Below, piece after piece: positions 22,960-35,395 of a stretch of 64,000 nt of DNA. How positions within the stretch are numbered: position 1 is the first letter of the stretch; every line of letters begins with the position of its first letter. Location: NCBI GenBank assembly GCA_030278955.1, contig JAOANR010000014.1, forward strand, positions 13,208,068 through 13,272,067, in the 5' to 3' direction. The position numbers and the translations under genes are program-made. This stretch comes from Hygrophila difformis (taxonomy: Eukaryota > Streptophyta > Magnoliopsida > Lamiales > Acanthaceae). The notes below the pieces were generated by a model. The model was not told where the DNA came from. It did not search any database and saw only the letters and a list, made by a program, of their open reading frames with translations.

Positions 22960-24057
22960 GAACATTCCTCCTATCACATATTCTTTCATTACATAAAATA
23001 TCCCTCCCATCTCAGATATTCTTTCCACCACACTAAACATTGTTCAATCACATGAAATACCTCTCACATTTTGTACATAAAGCCTAGATGTGCAAGTATC
23101 TATCTGATCCTACCCCGTTTTATAGCTAATATTTTTAAATGAATAAGGCTATGCAAAAATTATATGAAATATATATTTTAAAACTACGCGATCGAATGAA
23201 TATAACAAAATCCAACTTCACTATATTTTCCTTATTATATGCATGCAATAAATTGAATCAAAATTAATCATATATCTTAAATTTTGGTTATGAATCTAAC
23301 AAAACTACACGTGACTATAATTTTCTTAATATATAGTACTAATTGGTTAAAAGAAAGTACTACATGCTTAGCTTATTGAAGCTAAGCATCCCAGCAATGT
23401 GCATCGTGTAGTGAAAAATGAAGAGCCTTCATCAAATCCCGGGACGGCATCTAGCAACCGCTGTACACGGACAAATACGCTTTATTTTATTTTTAAAAAG
23501 AAAACATATTTATGGATTCGATATGGGCGGGTGATTAAGGTTACAAATAATTGCGGCTCAATCCGGTTTTTGTAATGGCATAATAATTGACAGCAGGTGC
23601 AGACAACACTAAAAATGATGTGTAGCCTTTTGTAAAGTGATGTATAAACCTTATAAAGTGATGTATAGACGGTAGTTTGTTTTTTTATTAGTTTTTAGTT
23701 CATAACCTCCATCCATCACTTTTTTATACTCACACATCATTTCATATACACATACCCATCACTTTTGAATGTGTCAGCACCTACAGGCCGTCAACACCCA
23801 AACGATTCCCATTGCGGCCTATTATTTTCACTAACCGCGCGAGTGAGTGGTTTGACTCCACCAGTTTAATGATTAGGTTGGCAGTTTCGGGAGTTATTAA
23901 CTTCTCAGTATCATTTTTTTCCTTTGGCAAAGAATTTTTAAATATCAGTTCTATACTTCTATATCGCATAATAAAAATTCATAAAGTTTAAATTGTTTGT
24001 TCCAAAATCGAACCCTAAACCCTTCCTCCCATTTAAAGTATTTTCTTTGATTTGGAT
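22960..24057. other. Non-coding AT-rich spacer
   Basis: No gene can be supported. 23590-23800 has a MITE-like look with repeated AAGTGATGTATA phrases and ATCACTTTT near the far end, but I could not define termini. Confidence 0.35.
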
Positions 24058-24467
24058 TAGGGTTGTAATCGAACCAAACCGAATCGACTCGAATCGAATA
24101 CTACAGTAATCGTTTTCATTTGATAAGTTTTTCGAATATTATCGAATCGAATCGAATTATTCTATAAGGTAATTTAATACTTTATAAATTTAATTTTAAT
24201 TATTGAACTTAAATATTTAGTTCGATTTTAGAGATCAAATTTAATATTTTAATATCATATATAAATATATTTACATTAATTAGTTAATATAGTCATTAAA
24301 ACTAAAATTTTAAATTATTTAGCAAACTTAATTTATATATTTATATATAATTTAATAAAAAATCGAATACCGAATCGAATAAAATATTAATCGAATATCA
24401 AAATTTTGTATAATTTCGAATCAAATCACGAATCGAACCAAAATTATTTGATTAAATCGCAACCCTA
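24058..24467. mobile_element. hAT-type MITE, older
   Basis: Ends TAGGGTTG(T/C) are inverted, the interior is filled with CGAATCGAAT variants, and the flanks ATTTGGAT and ATTTAGAC match at 6 of 8 positions. The imperfect duplication suggests an older insertion than the other two hAT MITEs. Confidence 0.7.
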
Positions 24468-25416
24468 ATTTAGACACGCAGTCCAATGTACTTTTTTAAA
24501 AGTTAATATATCATAATGTATATAAGTAAATATTATATAAAATATATATTATAATATTATGTGATTAGACGAATCTAACAAGATCCAACTTGAATATTTT
24601 TATCAATTATATATTTATAAAAAAGTAAGTTAAAGTTAAATAATAAACAATATAAAAAAGTGCAACAGGACGATTTGTAATGGGATGGAGGGAGTAGTAT
24701 ATATTATGATAATAAAATATGCTAAATTATGAAGTATTAAAAATATCCAATTCAAAACTGAAGATCTATATTAAATAAAAATGATGGTGTTGGTGGCACG
24801 GCACGATGATTCATTCGGATGGCTGCGTCCTCACAGAGTCGGCCCGGGCGGGGTTTGCAATGGTGGTGTGTCGCCGTGAGGAGAATGGAGAGCAATTTTG
24901 GAGGTGTAACTCATTGGGGCTTGGAAGGGTTTAGTGCTAGTTGAATCCTTGGAAACGAGAGTCACTTGCTTTTCAGACTAACTGGACGCTGTAAGATTTA
25001 TTTCAAGAAGGGGCTAGGAGCCATTTGCACATGAGACTTTGGCCCTTAATTTCGGCTATTTGAACTACTAGTTAAAGGTTTATAGAATGAAATTCTCAAC
25101 CTATCTTTTGAGAAGGTAACAGGGTTGCTTGCGTATGCTTTGGCGAAGAAGTCTACTAGTGGGATGAGGAATTCTTTAGGATGTAAGCATGCCCGCTGGA
25201 TGGAGTTGTACAGTACAGGTGCTGCAAGATGATGAAGGTTCATGAGAATTTAGTTGGGAGTTGTTTCTCTGTTACCTTGTTTGCATTGTTTTGTTTCTTT
25301 CCCCCTAAAAAAAAAACCCTTCTCAAATACAAAAAATAATTAAAGTTATTGTCAATTTTTATTTTATTTTTATCTCTCTAGGGGTTTAAAGGAATAAAAT
25401 TTGTAAGAGGTACATA
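24468..25416. other. Spacer with a Stowaway-like right end and an unassigned transcribed-looking segment
   Basis: GGGATGGAGGGAGTA near 24680-24695 is a typical Stowaway terminus without its partner. 24780-25300 has a base composition closer to coding DNA, but stops break every frame; a possible reverse-transcriptase-like element tail is only a guess. Confidence 0.35.
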
Positions 25417-25633
25417 GGCCCCGTTCTCTAGGCCTTAAATAAGCTGTTTTGATCTAGATTTTATAAGATCTGGTCTGAGCTTATCTGAATTTGTCTGGTC
25501 TGATCTGAATTGGTTTGATATGATCTTATCTTATTTATACTATTATAGTGATTTGATCTGATCTGGTCTGAATGAGTCTGGTCTGATCTTAATGTTTCTT
25601 ATTTGATCTGGCATGATCTGATTTTAATAAAAA
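25417..25633. mobile_element. Tourist-like MITE, one end only
   Basis: Starts GGCCCCGTTCTCTAGGCCTTA and continues with many GATCTGGTCTGA phrases, as in the complete copy at 54493-54787 (opposite orientation of the core). The second terminus is missing; the sequence ends where the Helitron terminus begins. Confidence 0.7.
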
Positions 25634-25662
25634 CTAGCACACCCACCCGCGCAATGCGCGGG
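25634..25662 (-). mobile_element. Helitron 3' terminus
   Basis: On the - strand a hairpin CCCGCGCATTGCGCGGG (25646-25662) is followed by 8 nt and then CTAG (25634-25637) with T next to it. This is the standard Helitron 3' end. The 5' TC end lies somewhere to the right and could not be located, so only the terminus is annotated. Confidence 0.7.
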
Positions 25663-25910
25663 AAGTAAATTTTATATTTTTTAAGAAAATAGCGTAATAA
25701 TTTAAAAATTCAAATATTCTATTTTCTAAACTTAATTTGGTCATGTCCATTTCCGACCATATATTATGACATACAGGCCAATATATTTTTCTAATTTTGT
25801 GCTTTAAATCATTTAGACCATAATTAATTTAGTTTTACATTATTTAAATAAAATTAACAAATCTTTATCTTCTATAAATAAATAAAACTAATCTTATAAT
25901 ACTAAAGGCA

Positions 25911-26092
25911 GTGTATTCAATCCGGACTTTATAGGATTTTAAAAAACTTTTAAAGTTGGTGTGTATTCAATTTAGATTTTAAAGTCTTTAAAAATTTTGA
26001 GGTATTCAATGCAAATTTAAAAAAATCTTTAAAAATCTAGTTGTATTCAATACATATTTTAAAAAATCTTTAAAAATTTTGAGGTATTCAAC
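25911..26092. repeat. Short tandem repeat of about 40-50 bp units
   Basis: GTATTCAA recurs at about 25913, 25963, 26002, 26043 and 26084, each followed by an AT-rich stretch ending in CTTTAAAAAT or a variant. Four diverged units are visible. Confidence 0.65.
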
Positions 26093-26097
26093 AGTTA

Positions 26098-26225
26098 GAT
26101 TATATATATATTAGATTTAGTGAGTATATATGATTGTTGAAATTGGAGAAAAAAGTCGGATAAGATGTTGAAAAAGGGGGTGGGGAAGTGGGGGAAAATT
26201 AGACTATATTACTTATATATATATA
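26098..26225. repeat. Direct repeat copy A (partner at 49771)
   Basis: TTAGATTTAGTGAGTATATA and the following roughly 100 bases (with AGTCGGATAAGATGTTG) are repeated nearly unchanged at 49771-49900. A shorter, more diverged relative lies at 32161-32196. Confidence 0.8.
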
Positions 26226-26960
26226 TATATATATACTATAAGAAAAAAGGCAAATACCGACCGAAAATGCGGTCGGGAACTCTCGGACACGAGTCGTTTT
26301 GACTGTTACCGACCGGCTTCCCGACCGCAAACGCCGGTCGGTAATGTCTTGGTCCGAAATTTTTTGCCGACCAAGCATGAGCGTGGTCGCAACTTTCCCA
26401 ACCGTCTACCGACCGAATTGTGGTCGGTAGCCTTACTGACCAACATTCCCGACCAATTGTTGGTCGACAAACTCGGCCCCCATGGGCTGCGGGTCCTCGG
26501 GATTACCGACCGCTGTTTCGTCGGTGAGTCGGTCGGCAAAGTCGCCGACCGACTTCCCGACCGCATATGCGGTCGGCAAATCAAAACTCTGCACCAGTCG
26601 TATCATCAGCAATAGGTACTATAGGCTGCTCTTCCTGGCTGGCAGCTGCAACTGCAATTCAATATTATACAGATTTCATTTTTATAAAGTTAATTATTTT
26701 CAAACATGGAATATTTTCTCACGATAATAAATGTAATTTACAAATACCTGCCATACGTCGCTGATATGCCTCCCTCGCCCGCCGTATCCTTGCCGCTTCC
26801 TCGGCAGGAGTAAGTATCGTTGTGGCGTGTTCGAAGATGAGCCACCCCCGCGTCCAGACATCTGTATAAGGGACAATTGTATTCCAATATAAGCGTTAGA
26901 TCGTCATTAAAACATACAATGCGTAATAGTTGGTATGGTATTTAAGAAGTTTATCACATT

Positions 26961-27720
26961 TTAAATTTCGAAATCCTCATCCGAAGTCTCCTGTGACGGA
27001 TCATCCGGATCTGTGTCATCTAAATCATCAGTGTCACTGGAGGAATCAGAGTGAACTGCCTCGTCATCCCGCTGAAGGTCTAGATATTGGACCACGGTAT
27101 CTGTTAGCCGCTCTCTTGCAGACGTAAAAGTCGTGGTTTCGATACCATGATGTTCTGCAGCGTCTTCCTGAAATGCTTCAGGTTCTTCCCCAGGTCGAAC
27201 GGTTATTACACCCCTCGATTTCACTTTACATACGGCCAACCATTCATTCCTACCCGCAGCTGGCCTCATCGTTGGGAACGAAGCATAACAAACTTGTTCT
27301 GCCTGGTATGCAAATATAAAAGGATCGTATATAGGCAACGAATTTGAGTGGTTAATCTCGACAAGCTTGTACTTGTCATGGGTCCGTGTTCCAATTCCTT
27401 CACGGGGGTCAAACCATCTACATTTGAAGAATGTAGTTTGCTTCATAGGCAGCGCCGGGTACTCTATGACAATAATCTCTTCGATTATGCCATAGTAGTC
27501 TCCGGACGTGCTCGAAATGCAAACACCACTGTTGTAGGTCGATCTATGCTTGCCGTGGGATTTTGTGTGAAATTTCATTCAATTTATAAAGTACATTGAA
27601 TATGAAATACCAATAGGAAGTGGCCCTTGTGCTATGTGACTCAAACATGGACTCTCGGGTGGATTTTGTGTCATATATGTCTCCAACCATATCGGAAAGT
27701 CGTCCGACATCGCACATTGA
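26961..27720 (-). pseudogene. DUF4216-like C-terminal exons of the CACTA gene
   Basis: 27610-27720 reads a short exon (FPIWLETYMTQ). 26961-27578 reads YYGIIEEIIVIEY, then FFKCRWFDP and the acidic C-terminus with many Asp and Ser residues. This is the usual last part of CACTA TNP2 proteins. Confidence 0.8.
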
Positions 27721-27859
27721 ATATCTGCCTCACTTATCGTTCCTTATGCAGCTGCTCTTCAAATGTCCTATTATTACCATTACAAGCATTATTATCAGAT
27801 AGCATGGAAGTTACTAGAATTGTATAATGATTAATGAATTTACAAAACAAATTCAGTAC

Positions 27860-28200
27860 TTACGTGAGATAAGGTTCTATCTCTTTGCAATTTAAGATGA
27901 GGTAATTGTGAATGGCTTTCAATTCTTGTTCAGACAATCGCCTCTTCTTGGGATGACCTTGGGCATGCCCCGGGTATTTGAATACACTTGGAAGGCAATC
28001 GTCGTACTGTATTGAGCCTCCATCATCGTTCCTTGGCACATTCCTTTCCCGTGTGAATACATGCTTCTCAAAGTAATGAGAGCAGAAAATTGAGGCTTCA
28101 CGAACCATGTATGCATTACAGATACTACCTTCAACATGTGCCTTGTTGCGCACAGTTCGCTTGAGTCGATTGAGATATCTACAGAATATTGAATCATTTT
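27860..28200 (-). pseudogene. DUF4218-like exon of the CACTA gene
   Basis: The frame reads RNKAHVEGSICNAYMVREAS and goes on to CSHYFEKHVFTR, the normal continuation of CACTA transposases after the TNP2 domain. It is separated from the upstream part by a short intron-like gap (about 28200-28262) and ends in a GHAQGHPKKRRLS segment followed by the next exon. Confidence 0.8.
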
Positions 28201-28261
28201 TTATATTAAACGACTGTATTTAGACAAGAATTGAAATATTTAAAGTACAAGCAAATTCTGG

Positions 28262-30542
28262 TTATACCTTTCATAAGGGTACATCCATCTGAATTGAACG
28301 GGACCGGCAAGGCTAGCTTCATAAGGGAGGTGGACAGGTAGATGTTCCATACAATCGAACAATGGGGAGGGGGGGGGGGAAGATCGTCTCCAACTTACAT
28401 AGTACTACTGGAATATCTATGGCCAGTCTATCTATATCTGCCTCTTTCAGCGTCTTCGCAGTTAGTGCCCGAAACACATTGCTCAATTCTGTTATTGGTT
28501 CCCACACACTCTTAGGAAGTAGCTCCCGCCATCCAATTGGTAGTAGTCGTTGCATGAAAATATGGCAGTCATGACTTTTCATGCCAAACAATCGATGTTT
28601 ATTCATGTCTACGCATCTACCAAGGTTGGATACACAACCATCAGGAAATTTTAAACCTGCGACCCATTTCAAAAACACATCCCGCTTGTCTTTGTCCATT
28701 GTATACACTGCCCTTGGATATTTCCCTGTGCGAGGGTCCCTATGCAATTCGGGCCTGTTGCACAAGGTCACAATGTCATCACGTGCTTTCGCATTGTCCT
28801 TACTCTTCCCCTGAACATCCATAACTGTATTGAACACATTTTCAAACACATTCTTCTCAATGTGCATGACGTCCAAGTTGTGTCGAACCAAATTCGTCTT
28901 CCAATATGGTAGATCCAAGAATATACTCTTCTTTTTCCATCCACATGTCTTGCTTTGTATTCTATTCACTTCCTCGCCTCCCAATTCGTATACACGTCGA
29001 AGGCCATGCCTTTCTATATCCGCTAAGACTTCTTCACCGCTCTTACAACTAGGTGGCGATCTATGCTCCTCCTGATCCTTCACGAATTTGGACTTATCAA
29101 CTCTGAAAGGATGATTGGAGGGGAGGAACCTCCTGTGCACATCAAACCACGACTGTTTCCCACTCTCTTTAAGCCGTATAGATTCTGTTTCTTCCATACA
29201 TACTGGTCATGCAGTTTTCCCATAGGTGCTCCAATCCGACAACATAGCATACGCCGGAAAATCCCCAATTGTCCACATCAAGGCTGCCTTCATCTGAAAA
29301 TTTTGTTAGAAGAGGTGTCGTATGTAGTGATCCAAACATCCCATAACTCTAAGAGCTCGTCGATTAAGGGCTGTAATAAACATCAATCCTCTGCTTTGGG
29401 CTAGATTTCCCTGGTATTATGCATGTTAGGAACATATATTCATCCTTCATACACATAGCAGGAGGGAGGTTGTAAGGAGTTAATATGACTGGCCAACATG
29501 AGTATTGAGATCCCGATTGACCAAACGGTTGAAAACCATCCGTGCATAAGCCTAATCTCACATTCCGACCATCCCTACTAAATTCTGGATGTATGGTATC
29601 AAAGTGCTTCCATGCCTTTGAGTCACACGAGTGGCACATCTCCCCAGAAGTCCTATGATGATGTCCTACATGCCACGTCATATGCTTCGCCGTCGCCTCC
29701 GACGCATACAGTCTCTTCAATCTGTTTTTAAGTGGGAAATAGAACATGTATTTCCGTCCAATCCTTGAATTCGAATTTGATTCTCTATAGCGAGGCTCGT
29801 CACAGAACTTACATTTATCTAAGGCCGAATCATCGCGCCAGAATAACATACACCTTTTTTCACAACAATCAATTTTCTGAACAGGCAGCCCTAATCCCTC
29901 AAGTAGTTTTTTCGCCTCGTAAAAATTCGTAACCATAGCGTTATCCTCGGGAAGTGTATCAAGAATTAGTTGACACAAAGTATCGAAGCACCTCTCCGAT
30001 AAGTTGTGTTCGGCCTTAATATTCAATAACCTAGCTATAGTGGACAGAAGGGTCATTTTCTTGCATCCAGGCCACAAATCTTTGTCTGCCGCCTCCAACA
30101 TTCGAAAGAACAACTTCTCTTGTGGATTAGGCTTCTCGGGTGGCCTAGGTTCATCACTATCTTCAGTTGGTATTGTGTCGGGACCACCAATTCTCATTCC
30201 ATCGCACACCATTTGTATGTAGTCATCATCATGTGCCGACACTGATGCGGGTGCCGCATCATCGGTATCGTAATAGCGACTAAATTGGTGTGGCTCTCCG
30301 TGACACGTCCATATTTCGTAGTTAGGAACAAAGCCATCGCGATATAGATGATATGTGATGTCATCATCAGATAGATAACATTTATTCCTACATCTACTAC
30401 ACGGACACCTAAGTCTTCCCTGTGCTCTATCCCCGTTTGGGTTTTGATGAGACATCTGTATAAATAATTTTACCCCATTTTTAAATTCAGATGTGAGTTC
30501 TCCAATACTACGTCGGGAGCGGTACATCCAACTTCGGTCCAT
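28262..30542 (-). pseudogene. CACTA transposase (Transposase-associated + TNP2), broken
   Basis: The start is taken at the ATG at 30540-30542 because the MDRSWMY motif there is the usual beginning of the transposase-associated domain; its CX2C/H-type cluster (CPCSRCRNKC) follows. The Transposase_21/TNP2 part covers 28262-30060, with DVYY near 29380, then QSWFDVHRRFLP and HNLDVMHIEKNVFEN. Three lesions are visible: a one-base loss near 29371-29380 that shifts the frame, a TGA at 29207-29209 in place of a Cys codon, and a frameshift in the G-run at 28363-28379. Past the run the correct frame resumes and reads to PVQFRWMYPYER near 28262. Confidence 0.88.
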
Positions 30543-30589
30543 ACCTATCAAAGATTTGTTTACAACTTGGATATTATTGATCACTCTAG

Positions 30590-31950
30590 GTCGTTCAACC
30601 AGTCTCCAACCAAATTCGTATTTTATATGTATACTCGTATTTTATTTGAAATATATGTTAATCAGATATATTTGAAACATCCAACAATTACGGTCGTTAA
30701 AAGAAACTTCAAACCACTGTCAGAAATAGACTTTAAAAAATCAAATCGCACGAATTGAATATTATATAAACAAACGATAAATGTTTTAACCTAACATAAA
30801 CCATGTGACTGTGTGAATGTATACATCTCGTCACAGTAAATTTAATGCGCATCTACCAAATTATATTACCTTGTTGTAGAAGAAATCGATGCAAATAGCC
30901 GACTGAGTTGTATATTGCTTTCCAAAATAAAATAGTGACCAAGTCTGTCTGATAATATAATATTCGAAATTAGCATGAGAAGGAAAAAAGGCTCCAGAAA
31001 GCCAATTTTATCAAACCATCTATTTTATTCAACTACAGTACCAACTTAGCCGTGAAGCAATCGAACATTGAAGAAGTACAATACAAGACAATCAAAAACT
31101 CAAACCAATAATATGACAACATCAATTCGCTCGTCAAAACGAATAACGAGAACAACACAAATTTGAAATGGCCATAACTTTCTCATACCAACTACGAAAT
31201 GAACAAATCATATACGAAAAAGCATCTACTCGACGAGAGGATTCTACATATGAGTCCGTAATTGCAAGAATTGAAAATTTGTCACCATACTACGCTAAAA
31301 TAGATTGCTGCCCCAACTTTAAGGATCGATATTTTCCATTTTTTTCCGATTTTCCAAAGGAACGCAATAGAGGAGATTATACTTAAATTATCAATAAAAT
31401 TACCTTCAATTTTAGGTGTTATGGGCAATCACAAGATAGTAATGAAATATCAAGTATGAAAAAAAAAATCAAACAATGCTCGAATGGAATTTAGACAAAC
31501 AAACGGAATACAAACATGTGCAAAAAATTATGCCAACAATCGAATGAAATTTAAGAGTAAAAATATGTGAATCGAATACCTCTCAATGGAGTGCTCGAAT
31601 GGAAGGGGCCGGCTGTGGGGTGGGGCTGCCGGGCAGGGACTGGGGCTGGCCGGGGCGACGGTGCAGCGAGGGCGGCGAGGGCGACTGTGCAGCGGCGGCG
31701 TCGAGGGCGGCTCTGGAAGAGGCCGGGCAGCGGAGGGTCGTCGGGGTTGGCTCGAAAGGAGGATTCAAGGGTCGACAACAATCGAGGGATGGCCGGTGCT
31801 CGAGGTTGGAAGTCCGATGGTCGGCAACGAGCGTGGTCGGGATCGGAGGTCGTCTTTGAGCGGTGAAAGGGGCGAGGGAGTGAAAATGGGGAGGGAAGAT
31901 TGTGCGAAAATGACGACTTACTGCGAATTGGGGGTGAAATAGAATGACCT
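30590..31950. other. CACTA 5' non-coding region
   Basis: AT-rich from 30590 to 31560, then a GC-rich part (31590-31860) just inside the right subterminal repeats. The GC-rich part has open frames on both strands with no family signature; it probably holds the promoter and leader of the transposase gene. Confidence 0.45.
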
Positions 31951-34921
31951 AGGTTACCGACTGCACATGCGGTCGGTAACCCGGTCAGTGACGCCGACCA
32001 CCTCAAACCCGGTCGGTAATCTCGTCGTTTTTAAACGGCAGACCCCACAACGGCTATTTTTTACCGACCGCATTAAGCGGTCGGTGACGCGGTCGCAAAA
32101 TACGACCCGCACTACGCCGGTCGGCGATTGCGGTCAGTATTTCCTGATTTTCTTGTAGAGATTATATATATTATGGATTTAGGGAGTTTATATAATTGAA
32201 ACTTTTGACAAATTTCATTAACACGAGTATTTTTTTAATAAAATATATCAGGTTTGAATTTATTAAATGAAAAGCGTTATGATTTATGGAAGGGGTTTAG
32301 GGATATATTAAGGTTGTTACTCTTTATTACTCATGTGAGGGGCTTTAATTTCAAATGGCAATGTGGTCCTCTCTGCCATGAAACTTCTGACAAATCTCAT
32401 GATACAACCGGGATAAATTGACCTTCAGCCTGTCACACTGAGGGTCCCCGGCTTATGTGCCATGATACTTCTCATGATTTCATGTCATGAGATTCCCTGC
32501 CATGAAACTTTCGGCAGATTCCCACTACATGAATATTTTCTGAAAAATCACATTTTTATTTACTCGTGTTAAGAAACTGTGCCCCCGAAAGCGCACGGAG
32601 TCAAAAATTGCAGTATTTATAGTAAGTACCGGATCGTTCACTGGAGGATGTGCGATGGAAGCAGGGCCCACGCCGTTTACTAAGATTTTCCACTCGGTTA
32701 CTCAATTCAAGTTTGAGTTTGATAATCAACTACTTGACAGAATTTAAACTAAGCTATGAAAGCAATTAAAATAAAGCAGATAAAATTATTCTAGAGAGCG
32801 AATTAAATTAATCTAAGAAGACAATAAAATTAATCTAAGAAAGCGTTTAAGATTATTCTAAGAAAGCAGATTTAAAATGAGACAGAAGGGACAGGGAGAC
32901 AATAATAAAGGTTGGACAAGATTCAGATGAAACACAGTTAAACTTCCATTTTTGTTACACAGATCTTTGTTTGGAATAATCCATCAGTTAGCTAACTCTC
33001 ATGCTTCCTATACTATGTTCCCTTTAACAGACAGGTACTTACGGTAAGGATTTACATGCCTTAAGACAACAAAATCTAAGATGCCACAGATATACAACTG
33101 CCCCCGCGCAGAGGTATGTTATTTATCTGTGGTGGACAAGCAACACCCGACAAATCATTTATTGAGATGCCAAGTACTGCTATCATTCCCCCATGTCACG
33201 CCCAAAGATTCTAATCAAGCCCTGAACTATCCCTTAACTCTCTGTCCTAGTAGCAGTTACACAACTCTCAATACAACCGAGTGACCTCTAACGAAAGCAG
33301 TTAAAAGAAAGCGGTAAAGAAAGCATTTAAAATCCTATCACTCGGAGGTTTTTGAAAGTCTGACCCTGGTAGTAAAAGAAAGCCCCCATTCAGAATGACC
33401 GGGTGTGGATCAAGAATCCCCTATTCTCGGTGAACCGCTCGCAGTGTTCACTTCCCGTCGGGTGGTTATGAGATACAAACTAATGAAACAAACTAATAGA
33501 TTAGTTTGTTCCGGATGCACTCACTCAGGACTCAAAAATAGGCTTTGGCAGAAGAAGATAGCAGTTGAAAGAATACTCAACCATACCTTAGAAAATAACC
33601 AAGGCCCGAATGTTGTTCCTCTGGTATTATCTGTCACACCTTATCGGAATCCAAGTGGAATCTGACCCAATGCAATATTTAATACAAGATTTCCAACAAA
33701 TAGCAATTTTGGAAAATAATAAATCTGAAAATCATTCCCTATCAGGTACTAGACTCTCAATAAGAACACAGACCCTTTCAGTCTAGGTGAGACCTAATTG
33801 CTGATTCTGCTTCTAGTTTCCCAAAATCAACCCCCAGTCGGATATGAATTAGTCATAACCGTGGAATTTATCCCTTACTCAGATCCGGATTTTATGAATG
33901 AATTTTTGTTGGAAATTTATTATGAGACATCTGATTAAAATCAAGACTTCTATGTCCAAGGGAAGGATCCCAAAATAATATTGACCACAATATCTACATA
34001 ATAATATCATGCATAAATTTATAGAGAAGTGTAAAATTAAATAACCCAAAATATAAGGTGGGTTTAGACAGAAGTTGATACACAGAGATGAAATAGCCGG
34101 AGATGAGAAGAATTTTGGCTAAAGAGAGTGCCAGAAACAACTGGGGTGATCTGGACTGCAAACATCTGCTATCCAGTTCCCAATTATTCCAGATGGAAAG
34201 ATTTTAGATAGCAGAATAATCTCAACAACAGTGATCGCTATCATCAAGACTCCTATTATCTGTGAAACGAGAGAAAAACCTACATGTTTTCTTGCTGTAA
34301 TACTATTCAAGCAATGTTGATCGACATCATTTGATACCATTACAGCTCAAAATTCGGGTTTGAAATTAAGATAAAGAAAAAGGAAACTGTATCCGGATAG
34401 GAGTCAGCTGAGCAGCTATTATAATCCCGGATGGACGAACCGCCAAGGCGTCCACCGACCACCATCCGGACCATGCAAAATAACATCTAATAATTAATAT
34501 ACAGAATACGAGCTAGTTATCCGTGTGGGAATACCCGCCAACATTAATCTGATATATTCCTTATTAGTTGTTTCACACATCACGGAAAAGACAAAATAAA
34601 TAAAAGAAAAATATTTTTGGGTTATCTTGCATGAGAGACATTGGTTTCTCATGCAAGGTATGGAAATAAATCCATAATTGCTCTTCATGTCTAAATAATC
34701 ACTCATTCCATAATTAATTAATTACAGTCCGGATTATATACTTAGATCATTAGAGTTTAATCATTTGTAGAAGAATCTTTTAATAGGGAATTGAACAAAG
34801 TTCTTTATATCAAATTAATCATGGGTTGAGATCATTGGATTTCAACCTCAAAATATTAATATAAAGGTTCAATTAATTAATGGAATGAGATGAAGAATGA
34901 GAATTTGGCAAAAGGTGCCAC

Positions 34922-35395
34922 CTTGTCGCGATGCAGGGTTCGTGTCGCGGAGCATGGCTCCGCGACAAAGATTTCGCGACAAAGGGGTGGGAAATAAGAG
35001 AAATGGAATTTTGAAAGTTTAGGGTTTGTTTTGTCGCTAAGTAAAGAAAATTTTGTCGCGGAACGTGGTTCCGCGACAAGGGCATAGCGACAAAAAGGTA
35101 GAAAGTTGGACAAGGCATAATTCTTGTCGCGGAACAAGGGGTTTGGCGCGGAACGTGGTTCCGCGACAAGGTTGCTTCGCGACAAAGCCCTTCCAGTATA
35201 AAATCACAAGTATTTGGGTCCTTGGTCGCTAATCAAGATTTTGTCGCGGAACGTGGTTCCACGCCAAGGGTTGTTTCGCGACCAAGGGTTTTAAAATAAT
35301 GGTCAACAAATGTTCTCTGGCACCTTTGTCGCCAAAGCATCATTTTGTCGCGGAACGTGGTTCCGCGACAAGGGTTGTTCCGCGACAAAGGTGTG
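34922..35395. repeat. Hairpin array 1, 3' LTR (R/U5 side)
   Basis: At least five short inverted repeats with a 3-nt loop: 34943-34967 (11-bp arms, TGTCGCGGAGC), 35053-35079 and 35345-35371 (perfect 12-bp arms, TTGTCGCGGAAC with GTG loop), 35143-35169 and 35241-35267 (one or two mismatches). Single arms (TTGTCGC, TCCGCGACAA) lie between them. Confidence 0.92.

Larger units (their letters stand above)
26234..32160 (-). mobile_element. CACTA (En/Spm) transposon with decayed TNP2-type gene
   Basis: The ends are degenerate CACTACAAGAAAA: TACTATAAGAAAA at the left, and CTCTACAAGAAAA read from the right. Subterminal ACCGACCGCA/TGCGGTCGGT repeats fill 26255-26580 and 31955-32145. Between them lies the standard gene order of plant CACTA elements on the - strand: transposase-associated domain, TNP2 transposase, DUF4218-like and DUF4216-like exons. 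The reading frame is broken, so the copy is dead but clearly descends from an autonomous element. Confidence 0.9.

Noticed and set aside
31551..32006. GC-rich 151-codon frame near the CACTA right end
   Set aside because: Frames are open on both strands; Pro/Arg/Ser-rich, low complexity; it ends in the subterminal repeat.
33405..33665. 86-codon frame present in both 4.4-kb LTRs (also 46514-46774)
   Set aside because: It is identical in both copies because the LTRs are identical, not because of selection; no family features.
34873..35185. Repeated SRNHVPRQ / VAEPRSATK peptide frames
   Set aside because: They are translations of the hairpin words in different frames; the DNA repeat explains them.
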